This document shows, piece after piece, positions 1 to 5,070 of a DNA stretch of 5,073 nucleotides. Within the stretch, counting starts at the first letter, position 1. Every line of letters starts with the position of its first letter. The DNA comes from Planctomycetaceae bacterium (GTDB taxonomy: Bacteria; Planctomycetota; Planctomycetia; Planctomycetales; Planctomycetaceae). Below the pieces are notes generated by a model. That model ran no database searches. It was not told the DNA's origin and saw only the letters and a program-made list of their open reading frames with translations. The stretch covers positions 1 through 5,073 of the forward strand of contig WFOZ01000050.1 of NCBI GenBank assembly GCA_015487825.1, written 5' to 3'. The position numbers and the translations under genes are program-made.

Positions 1-83
1 ACGACGTTGAAATTTCTCACAACACCGTTGGCATGAAAGCATGCGTCGAAAAAATGAGAGAGATCGTTCAGAATATCGAGTAA
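1..83 (+). CDS. YicC/YloC-family endoribonuclease, C-terminal end only (partial)
   Basis: Only the last 26 codons lie in the window, read from position 3 and ending at TAA 81-83. The residues end in MREIVQNIE, which matches the typical end of YicC/YloC proteins (a short helix closing with the pattern R-E-x-V-Q-N-x-E). Members of this family have been described as endoribonucleases acting in RNA turnover and stress survival; no catalytic region can be seen here. The gene sits 62 nt upstream of gmk on the same strand, which is the usual place for yicC/yloC and strengthens the identification. In Bacillus the small gene remA lies between the two; the gap here is too short to hold it. The identification rests on a short tail plus context, so it is probable rather than certain. 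Confidence 0.75.
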   Translation, partial: DVEISHNTVGMKACVEKMREIVQNIE

Positions 84-145
84 GATAAACCGTAGATCAA
101 GGTTTTTATGCCTGTTAAATAGATGTCATTGTTGATTCAACTGGA

Positions 146-760
146 ATGGTTTGCGTGGAACAGTCTGCTGAGAATTTACCGTTTAGCATCGTTGTGCTTT
201 CAGGGCCGAGTGGATCCGGGAAGACGACGATTGTTTCACGACTGGTGCAGGAATCACCTGTTAAGTTGCTCAAGTCGATTTCAGCAACAACTCGTCCTGC
301 ACGGGAACATGAGATCGATCAGGAAGATTACTATTTTTTAACTCCGCAGGAGTTTGAAGACCGCAGGCAGCGCGGGGAATTTCTGGAATATGCAGAAGTT
401 CATCGCACCGGGTACTGGTATGGCACATTAAAATCAGAACTGGAACGTGCCCGGAATTTGAATGGGTGGGTTTTGCTGGAGATCGATGTTGAAGGGGCGT
501 TGAATGTCATGCGGGATTATCCGGATGCCCTGACGATTTTTATCACGACGCCTTCAGAGGAAGAATTTGAACAGCGACTCAGGGATCGAGGGACAGAAGA
601 TGAAGCTGTTATTCAGCGTCGTCTGGAAACGGCTCGTCGCGAACTCGAATTTGTCGATCGTTATCAGCATTGTGTGATTAACGACGATTTAGATCGAGCA
701 GTCAACGAAATCAAAGATATTTTGTCTAACAAAGCGGGAGAACTAATCAATCATGCTTGA
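146..760 (+). CDS. gmk: Guanylate kinase
   Basis: Catalyses ATP-dependent phosphorylation of GMP to GDP in the cytoplasm, an essential step in GTP and dGTP supply and GMP salvage. The 204-residue length is normal for the family. The P-loop GPSGSGKT is at residues 20-27. The GMP-binding segment is SISATTR (44-50), followed by DYYF (61-64), FLEYAEVH (79-86) and YGT (92-94). LLEIDVEGA (110-118) carries the conserved E-I-D core. The lid is around [17 protein letters not shown] (144-160), rich in arginines. The usual TTRxPRxGE pattern is slightly altered here (TTRPAREHE). ATG 146 is the only ATG after the in-frame stop at 116-118, but its ribosome binding site is weak (GGA just upstream). GTG 155, with GGA 9 nt ahead, is an alternative that would leave the P-loop intact. 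The gene overlaps rpoZ by 8 nt, indicating co-transcription and coupled translation. Confidence 0.97.
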   Translation: MVCVEQSAENLPFSIVVLSGPSGSGKTTIVSRLVQESPVKLLKSISATTRPAREHEIDQEDYYFLTPQEFEDRRQRGEFLEYAEVHRTGYWYGTLKSELERARNLNGWVLLEIDVEGALNVMRDYPDALTIFITTPSEEEFEQRLRDRGTEDEAVIQRRLETARRELEFVDRYQHCVINDDLDRAVNEIKDILSNKAGELINHA

Positions 761-1031
761 AGCACTTAAAGAAGAGGCGATTGTCGATAAAGTTGGTGGC
801 CGTTTCAAACTCTCAACAATCATTCAGAAACGGATGATCGCCTTGAATCGGGGAGCACGCCCGCTGGTTGATCTGCCAACTAAAAACCTGATGGAAATTG
901 TCGTACAGGAAATTCTTGAAGACAAAATCTATCTGGATCGTACTGGAAATGTTGCCTTGCGAGGCGAGGTCGCACCATCTGTAGAGGATCTCTTCGACGA
1001 TGCCGGCCCCAGCCTGGATGATTTAGGATAA
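753..1031 (+). CDS. rpoZ: DNA-directed RNA polymerase subunit omega
   Basis: Small subunit that helps fold and hold the beta-prime subunit of RNA polymerase and takes part in ppGpp response in some bacteria. The 92-residue product has the omega/RPB6 layout: [26 protein letters not shown] (about 14-39) is the first helical block with the conserved K-R and R-G-A-x-P-L-V pattern, then N45 and the second helix [13 protein letters not shown] (47-59). A short acidic tail follows ([13 protein letters not shown], 78-90). The ATG lies inside the last codons of gmk (8-nt overlap), with GGGAG at 736-740 as a rather distant ribosome binding site, so translation is probably coupled to gmk. Position between gmk and coaC is the classical location of rpoZ. 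Omega proteins are short and diverge quickly, so the call relies on both sequence pattern and gene order. Confidence 0.9.
   Translation: MLEALKEEAIVDKVGGRFKLSTIIQKRMIALNRGARPLVDLPTKNLMEIVVQEILEDKIYLDRTGNVALRGEVAPSVEDLFDDAGPSLDDLG
1025..1028 (+). promoter_or_regulatory. Ribosome binding site that supports the GTG start of coaC
   Basis: AGGA lies 8 nt before GTG 1037 and overlaps the end of rpoZ, whose TAA follows immediately at 1029-1031. This spacing supports GTG 1037 as the start, which also gives the expected N-terminal end of the CoaC fold (a first beta strand directly after MAGHE). Confidence 0.6.
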
Positions 1032-1036
1032 TTTCC

Positions 1037-1576
1037 GTGGCTGGTCATGAAATATTACTGGGCGTGTGCGGGGGAGTAGCCGCTTACAAGTCGGCTGATT
1101 TGGTCAGTCAACTTGTAAAACAGGCTCATTGCGTTTCGGTGGTAATGACCAGATCTGCGGGGGAATTTATTGGTCCCGCCACTTTTGAAGCGCTGACGAA
1201 TCGCCCCGTTTATCGAGATCTGTTTTCACCCCGGGAACATTTTCTGGGAGAGCACATCGGCCTGGCACGCAGGGCGGATCTGTTTCTGATCGCCCCTGCC
1301 ACTGCCAATGTCATCGGCAAGCTGGCAAACGGTATTGCAGATGATTTGCTGACCACACTGGCGCTCGCTGCCACATGCCCCGTTCTGGTTGCCCCTGCAA
1401 TGAATGTTGAGATGTGGGAAAAGCCTGCGGTCCAACGTAACATTCAGCAACTCGAAGCGGACGGCATTCAAATTATTCCGCCGGGCGAAGGCTGGCTGAG
1501 TTGCGGCGTCACCGGCAAAGGGCGCATGGCTGAACCTGCCGAGTTGTTGAAGGTGATTGAACAGCTCGTCGGTTAG
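1037..1576 (+). CDS. coaC: Phosphopantothenoylcysteine decarboxylase (stand-alone CoaC, flavoprotein)
   Basis: FMN-dependent decarboxylation of 4'-phosphopantothenoylcysteine to 4'-phosphopantetheine in coenzyme A synthesis. The 179 residues correspond to the N-terminal CoaC half of the bifunctional CoaBC (Dfp). Visible family motifs are [14 protein letters not shown] (6-19) for flavin phosphate binding; the active-site histidine in HIGLARRAD (H73); the flavin-site stretch [20 protein letters not shown] (86-105); the substrate-binding PAMN motif (120-123, followed by VEMW); and the substrate-clamp cysteine C156 in [10 protein letters not shown] (155-164). All key residues are present, so it should be active. 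The protein ends directly after the CoaC domain (EQLVG), with no CoaB synthetase domain and no CoaB gene downstream in this window. The start is GTG, 5 nt after rpoZ, with AGGA as ribosome binding site. It appears to be the last gene of the yicC-gmk-rpoZ operon. Confidence 0.93.
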   Translation: MAGHEILLGVCGGVAAYKSADLVSQLVKQAHCVSVVMTRSAGEFIGPATFEALTNRPVYRDLFSPREHFLGEHIGLARRADLFLIAPATANVIGKLANGIADDLLTTLALAATCPVLVAPAMNVEMWEKPAVQRNIQQLEADGIQIIPPGEGWLSCGVTGKGRMAEPAELLKVIEQLVG

Positions 1577-1767
1577 ATATCTTGCAGAGGTCTCGTTGAG
1601 TCTGGTCTTGCAATTAACTCACAAAATTGTGTGCCGGGCAAACTGAATTGAGGCAACAACTTACTTTTCTTACTGGCGTTGTGCAGTGGCTCAGTGGTAA
1701 GATTATCTATCTACAAGGCTGAAAGAAGGAACGTCATTCTTACCCTCTAAAGATAGAGAGCCTCCTT
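1577..1767. other. Non-coding gap between coaC and the Tat-protein gene
   Basis: This 191-nt stretch has no supported reading frame and no convincing rho-independent terminator after coaC. It should hold the promoter of the following gene, but I see only weak candidates, for example TTGTGC (1679-1684) with ATTATC (1702-1707) 17 nt later. It contains the palindrome at 1620-1631 and a possible long-range pairing of TCTATCT (1706-1712) with AGATAGA (1751-1757). The second arm touches the ribosome binding site GAGAG (1756-1760) of the next gene. Confidence 0.5.
1620..1631. promoter_or_regulatory. Small operator-like inverted repeat CACAA-AA-TTGTG
   Basis: Perfect 5-nt arms (CACAA and TTGTG) surround a 2-nt AA spacer, 44 nt after the coaC stop and about 137 nt before the next start. 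Such short symmetrical sites can bind dimeric repressors, but a single 12-nt palindrome can arise by chance, and no promoter is clearly placed around it. The role is a guess. Confidence 0.2.
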
Positions 1768-3048
1768 ATGAATACGAGCCGCCGAACTTTTCTTGCTCAG
1801 GTTTCTGCGTTTGCAAGCGCTTCAATAGTATCGCCCGCTTCATTTGCAATTGCTTCGCCGGGCAAACCACGGAAAAAGATTGCATTTCTCGGTACGATCA
1901 TTAAGGAGCATTCTCACGCCCAGCACTTTCTTGATCGACTCTGTCTGGGTTATGGTTGGCAGGGGGCCTGGCAAAACCCGCGGATTGATGTTGCTTCCAT
2001 TTATCTCGATCAGTTCCCCGAAGATGATTTGGGGCGAGAGAGGATCAAACGATACAACCTTCAGCAATATTCCAATATCGCCGATGCGTTAACGCTGGGC
2101 ACCGGCAAACTGGCTGTCGATGGTGTCGTCATTATTGCAGAGCATGGCGATTACCCATTGAACGAAAAAGGACAAAAACTCTACCCTCGCTACAAATGGT
2201 TTAAGGAATGCGTGAAAGTATTCGAAGCCAGTGGAAAATCTGTTCCGGTTTTCAACGACAAGCATCTTTCTATCACCTGGAAAGAATGTGCAGAGATGGT
2301 CGCCGATTCCAAACGGCTGAAATTTCCCTTCTTCGCCGGTTCATCACTTCCGGTCACTCGCAGATTGCCGGCTATCGATATCCCGCATAACGTACCGTTG
2401 AAAGAAAGTGTCTGCATCGCTTATGGCGGACCTGATGTGTACGACATTCACGCACTCGAAACGGCTCAGTGCATGTCTGAAAGACGCAAAGGAGGCGAAG
2501 TCGGCATCCGCAGCGTTCATGCGATCAGCGGTGCCCGTTTATGGAAATACCTTGATAATCCGCAGCGCCGCGATACACGCCGTTTAATGGTTGCAGCATT
2601 GACCCGCAGTCACAACTTACCGGTTGCCGGAGGGTATTACACGGATAAAATCAGTTTCGACTGGGCTCGCAAAGTCTTCGCTGAGGCCACTGCGTACTTC
2701 ATCGAACATCGTGATGGATTCCGCACAACAATGTTTCTGGTTGGCATACAGGATTTCAATTATGCAGGTCTGCGGGCGGATACCGATGAAATTATCTCCT
2801 GCCAGATGTACTTGCCGATGCCGGGACATGGATCGACAACAGCCGACTTTTTTCACCCGCTGACCCGTCACATCGAGAACACAATCATCACCGGAAAAAC
2901 GCCTTACCCGATTGAACGAACTCTACTCACTTCCGGAATGACATTAGCCGGTGTTGAGTCACTCCACCGCGGGGAAGTGTTGATCAAGACCCCGGAAATG
3001 AACGTACAATATAAAGTCGGCCCCGAATCAACCTACTGGCAGGACTGA
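1768..3048 (+). CDS. Tat-exported uncharacterised protein with Gfo/Idh/MocA-like C-terminal part
   Basis: The 426-residue product starts with a twin-arginine signal: SRRTFL (4-9), a weakly hydrophobic stretch up to about residue 28, then a small-residue region (FAIASP, 26-31) where cleavage is likely. Export of a folded, possibly cofactor-bearing protein to the periplasm follows from this. After the signal comes a beta strand KKIAFLG (36-42), but without the G-x-G-x-x-G motif of ordinary oxidoreductases. DGVVIIAEHGDYP (118-130) and VPVFNDKHLS (159-168) occupy the places where Gfo/Idh proteins have their second Rossmann half and the E-K-P strand. The C-terminal end (PLTRHIENTIITGKTPYPIERTLLTSGMTLAGVESLHRGE, 364-403) looks like the end of Gfo/Idh/MocA enzymes. 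Substrate and cofactor are unknown. GAGAG (1756-1760), 7 nt before the ATG, is a good ribosome binding site. The protein is probably monocistronic, with a neighbour converging from the other strand. Confidence 0.85.
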   Translation: MNTSRRTFLAQVSAFASASIVSPASFAIASPGKPRKKIAFLGTIIKEHSHAQHFLDRLCLGYGWQGAWQNPRIDVASIYLDQFPEDDLGRERIKRYNLQQYSNIADALTLGTGKLAVDGVVIIAEHGDYPLNEKGQKLYPRYKWFKECVKVFEASGKSVPVFNDKHLSITWKECAEMVADSKRLKFPFFAGSSLPVTRRLPAIDIPHNVPLKESVCIAYGGPDVYDIHALETAQCMSERRKGGEVGIRSVHAISGARLWKYLDNPQRRDTRRLMVAALTRSHNLPVAGGYYTDKISFDWARKVFAEATAYFIEHRDGFRTTMFLVGIQDFNYAGLRADTDEIISCQMYLPMPGHGSTTADFFHPLTRHIENTIITGKTPYPIERTLLTSGMTLAGVESLHRGEVLIKTPEMNVQYKVGPESTYWQD

Positions 3049-3201
3049 TGCCCTTGCCCGGCCCGCTTTATACACCAGGAGTCAAGTGGCATGGGTTATA
3101 ACAAATCCACAAAAAGTACATGAAAGAATATTGCGATTGTAGCCAGCACGGTACACGCTAATGGAGGCAAGCTCGCCATCCTGCAATTAATTTCACCCAA
3201 C
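3049..3201. other. Gap between convergent genes
   Basis: This 153-nt stretch separates the 3' ends of the Tat-protein gene (+) and the membrane-protein gene (-). I see no reading frame worth calling and no strong stem followed by a T run on either strand. GTTATAAC near 3095 is a perfect 8-nt palindrome but has no evident role. Confidence 0.5.
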
Positions 3202-3735
3202 TTACTCCTGATTATTCTTCCACGTCTCGTATTTCTCGATTTCTGATTTCGGGAGTTTTTCCAGAAACGATTCTGGAATACCATCCCAACCATCATAGAT
3301 TCCAGCCAAAGTCATTCGAACCCCTCCATCAGCAGTATAATACATCAGTCGAAGCTTGCCGGTACTCTTTGAATAGTGCCAGAAATCGTCGTTGTCGCTC
3401 CACGTCGCAAGCCAGTCATCACCTGATTGAAAGGAGACAGTGTAAGGCAAAACTTTTGAGGACCTGTTTTCAGAGATTTTGATAGAGAACTTTCCTTTTT
3501 CGTTAAGCCCAATTGTTGCTATTCTTTTATTTGATGGGGTTACATAAGTCCCAAATTGGTCAATGATTTCTCCGCTTGGAATCGGTGGAATTGGCCGAGT
3601 CAGAATGTAGTACGCAAACAGACCACAAATCAACAACAGAGCCAGCATTGTTCCAAAGATGGTATAGAAATGCTTCAGGGTGATGGGGGAGTTTACGGGG
3701 ATGTTCTCGGTCATAGTATCTGATGTAGTCCGCAA
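3202..3735 (-). CDS. Small single-pass membrane protein of unknown function
   Basis: I do not recognise a family for this 177-residue protein. Residues about 24-45 (YTIFGTMLALLLICGLFAYYIL) form one strong membrane segment, preceded by a short polar N-terminal end with K21 and followed by a proline-rich linker (TRPIPPIPSGE, 46-56). The rest (57-177) is polar, with alternating patterns suggestive of beta strands (for example GKFSIKISEN, KLRLMYYTADGGVRMTLAGIYDG) and several tryptophans, ending in a charged helix (EKLPKSEIEKYETWKNNQE). I infer an anchored domain outside the cytoplasm, though topology cannot be proven. The start at TTG 3735 is supported by AGGA 7 nt upstream. The ATG at 3714 (residue 8) is the alternative, with no good ribosome binding site. 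The gene begins 9 nt after the NagA-like gene, so they are very probably co-transcribed, but nothing in its sequence shows a link to amino sugars. Confidence 0.75.
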   Translation of the reverse strand: MRTTSDTMTENIPVNSPITLKHFYTIFGTMLALLLICGLFAYYILTRPIPPIPSGEIIDQFGTYVTPSNKRIATIGLNEKGKFSIKISENRSSKVLPYTVSFQSGDDWLATWSDNDDFWHYSKSTGKLRLMYYTADGGVRMTLAGIYDGWDGIPESFLEKLPKSEIEKYETWKNNQE

Positions 3736-3742
3736 TAGCGGA
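3729..3742 (-). repeat. Short hairpin over the TTG start codon
   Basis: The perfect 5-nt arms TCCGC and GCGGA enclose a 4-nt loop, TATT on the - strand. The start codon TTG (3735-3733) spans the loop and the first base of the 3' arm, and the ribosome binding site lies directly before the hairpin. In mRNA this could lower initiation unless ribosomes finishing the upstream gene open it. The stem is short, so chance cannot be excluded. Confidence 0.35.
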
Positions 3743-3746
3743 TCCT
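3743..3746 (-). promoter_or_regulatory. Ribosome binding site overlapping the stop of the NagA-like gene; supports a TTG start
   Basis: On the - strand AGGA overlaps the TAG stop (3747-3745) of the deacetylase-like gene and lies 7 nt before TTG 3735. Nothing comparable precedes ATG 3714 at the right distance. The arrangement favours translational coupling between the two genes. Confidence 0.5.
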
Positions 3747-4644
3747 ACATTCCGATTGATTTCAAAGGATTGATCCGCACGAGCTTGTCGATTTCTTCCT
3801 CACTCAGGCCGATGGTTTTGAGGTTGAGGACCATTTTTTTTAACGGGCAGGCGGAGCCGACGAAGTGGCTGCGATCTTCTGCCCAGGGGACGAGGTCTTC
3901 TTCGATAATCACTTCCTGATCCGCCAGTCGGTAACGTCCCGGTCCTAAACCGGTGGCACTGATTGCATCGGAAACGACACAGCATCGATCAATCCCGGCA
4001 CAATCAAGATAGTTTTTCAACGCGAACAGCGGCACGTGCGCTCCATCTGCAATCAAGCCGAGCCAAAGGTGATCGGCGAATGATAACGCTCTTTGAATGA
4101 TGTTATCGTGGCGGTGCATCTGTTGTGGGCAGCCGTTTCCTAAGTGCGTAAACATGCTCAAGCCGGCATCGATGCTCTGTTTGAGTTGATCGATCGAAGG
4201 ATCACAATGTCCTGCGGAAACAACGATGTTTTGGGCGGCGAGCCAGCTTGTTACCTTTGCATCGGGGTCTTGTTCGGGGGCGAGCGTGAAGATTTTTGTC
4301 AGCCCGCCTGCCGCATCGAGTAACCGTTTCGCCAGATCGGTATTTGCCTGACAAGAGTGCTGTGGAGGATGCGCCCCGATGAAGCCATCAATCGGCGATA
4401 GAAACGGTCCTTCAATATGAATTCCCGCGATCATTTTTTCGATCAGCGGGTCGGCCTCGCGGCATTCAACTATTTTGGCAAGCCGATTGCACATCGCATC
4501 GTGATCAGCGGTGATAATAGTAGCCAGTACGCCGCTCACGCCATCCTGCTTTAGAACTTCACAGGCATGCAGCATTTTCTCGGCAGTGAGATCGTCCCCG
4601 TTGAAATCGACGCCGACGTATCCATTCAGTTGTAAATCAAACAT
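3745..4644 (-). CDS. N-acetylglucosamine-6-phosphate deacetylase-like amidohydrolase, barrel-only form
   Basis: NagA enzymes remove the acetyl group from N-acetylglucosamine 6-phosphate in the cytoplasm, feeding amino sugars into glycolysis or wall recycling. Visible NagA motifs: FDLQLNGYVGVDFN (2-15), matching the E. coli strand DVQLNG; GIHIEGPFLSP (74-84) with metal-binding E78; GAHP (90-93); SAGHCDPS (143-150) with metal ligand H146; THLGNG (166-171) with metal ligand H167; IADGAHV (198-204) with H203; and VVSDAISATGLGPGRY (223-238) with catalytic D226. The length is 299, against about 380 for typical NagA. It lacks the N-terminal segment before the first barrel strand and the C-terminal segment after INPLKSIGM, which together normally make the small beta-sandwich. 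An in-frame stop at 4660-4662 rules out a longer N-terminal end; ATG 4644 has GGA about 9 nt upstream. THLGNG also replaces the usual THLFNAM. The class is clear, but the exact substrate is not proven, so I give no symbol. Confidence 0.85.
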   Translation of the reverse strand: MFDLQLNGYVGVDFNGDDLTAEKMLHACEVLKQDGVSGVLATIITADHDAMCNRLAKIVECREADPLIEKMIAGIHIEGPFLSPIDGFIGAHPPQHSCQANTDLAKRLLDAAGGLTKIFTLAPEQDPDAKVTSWLAAQNIVVSAGHCDPSIDQLKQSIDAGLSMFTHLGNGCPQQMHRHDNIIQRALSFADHLWLGLIADGAHVPLFALKNYLDCAGIDRCCVVSDAISATGLGPGRYRLADQEVIIEEDLVPWAEDRSHFVGSACPLKKMVLNLKTIGLSEEEIDKLVRINPLKSIGM

Positions 4645-4670
4645 ATGATCAATCCGATATTAAAAGAAAT

Positions 4671-4676
4671 AATATA
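4671..4676 (-). promoter_or_regulatory. Possible -10 element of the NagA-like gene
   Basis: Read on the - strand, TATATT lies in a strongly A+T-rich stretch about 26 nt before the start codon. It matches the TATAAT consensus in 5 of 6 positions. No convincing -35 box lies at the standard distance, so this is only a weak promoter proposal based on composition and place. Confidence 0.25.
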
Positions 4677-4751
4677 ACTATTCAGCGAAATAAATCCATT
4701 CTATTGATGCTCACACTTTAGCCTGTGATTTGCCTCAATAATTTTTCTTGC

Positions 4752-4772
4752 AGGCTTATCTTTCGAAAGCCT
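4752..4772 (+). terminator. Small hairpin followed by a T run, possible terminator
   Basis: AGGCTT (4752-4757) and AAGCCT (4767-4772) form a perfect 6-nt stem around a 9-nt loop that contains the TTTCGA part of the palindrome TTTCGAAA. A run of five T follows at 4775-4779, so the form fits a weak rho-independent terminator for + strand transcription. No + strand gene ends nearby, so if it works it would stop antisense or read-through transcription, or end a small unrecognised transcript. Confidence 0.3.
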
Positions 4773-4818
4773 ACTTTTTCACTTCACGGCGTTTCACTCA
4801 GAGAAAAATAAAAAGGGG

Positions 4819-4956
4819 GGCACGCAAAGACGCGGAGACGCAAAGAAAACAAAAAAGAAAAAACTTTTCAAAGTGGTTTCATTTGTTCATTCGAGTCTCA
4901 TTTATTTTAGAACGCGATGTGGGAAACTCTTTGCGCCTCCGCGTCTTTGGTGTGCC
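4819..4956. repeat. Long imperfect inverted repeat with internal direct repeats
   Basis: The left arm is 4819-4846 (28 nt) and the right arm 4928-4956 (29 nt). Aligned by eye, one arm matches the reverse complement of the other at 26 positions with 2 mismatches and 1 gap. The A+T-rich spacer is 81 nt. Within the left arm ACGCAAAGA occurs twice (4822-4830 and 4838-4846), separated by CGCGGAG. Sequences of this kind (CGCAAAGACGC units with a distant inverted copy) are, as I recall, dispersed in intergenic regions of several bacterial genomes and often mis-annotated as small arginine-rich proteins. No transposase and no clear target-site duplication is seen, so it could be a non-autonomous element or a structured intergenic repeat. 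Confidence 0.8.
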
Positions 4957-5022
4957 AGGTAAGTTTGGTTGTGCTTTTTAGTCGAAAGGTACTGAATATG
5001 GTAAATGCTTGTGAGCCTTAAA

Positions 5023-5070
5023 GTCAACAGGGCATCGGGTGGAGCAATCTGCTTTGGTGAAGCCCCTGAC
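5023..5070. repeat. Imperfect inverted repeat at the right edge
   Basis: GTCA (5023-5026) and GGGC (5030-5033) can pair with TGAC (5067-5070) and GCCC (5062-5065). A smaller inner stem, AGCA (5043-5046) with TGCT (5050-5053), closes a 3-nt loop. The fold is branched and interrupted and has no T run. It may be part of a structured RNA or repeat that continues past the window, or chance pairing. Confidence 0.3.

Noticed and set aside
123..341. 72-residue + strand frame over the start of gmk
   Set aside because: It lies in another frame inside gmk, whose P-loop and GMP-binding motifs are unmistakable; the product shows no family pattern.
1210..1471. Two overlapping - strand frames inside coaC
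   Set aside because: They are antisense shadows of a fully conserved CoaC coding sequence, without recognisable motifs.
1684..1750. tRNA-like stretch (TGGCTCAGTGGTAAGA resembles a D-arm/A-box)
   Set aside because: No T-arm motif (GGTTCGA-type) follows at the expected distance and no acceptor stem can be paired, so the match is taken as chance.
2617..2871. Antisense and alternative-frame ORFs within the Tat-protein gene
   Set aside because: The main frame is continuous from Tat signal to stop with a good ribosome binding site; the others have no protein-like features.
3680..3919. 79-residue + strand frame opposite the junction of the two - strand genes
   Set aside because: It is antisense to well-supported NagA-like motifs and to the membrane-protein start, and its product is serine-rich without a family pattern.
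4819..4956. CRISPR array or complete insertion sequence
   Set aside because: The repeat is inverted, with one copy per arm and no regular spacers, and there is no transposase frame or visible target-site duplication.
4748..4981. 77-residue + strand reading frame rich in K and R across the long inverted repeat
   Set aside because: It is the translation of the inverted repeat and its A-rich flank. Low-complexity KRK-rich sequence with no domain and no convincing ribosome binding site is typical of spurious proteins called over such repeats.
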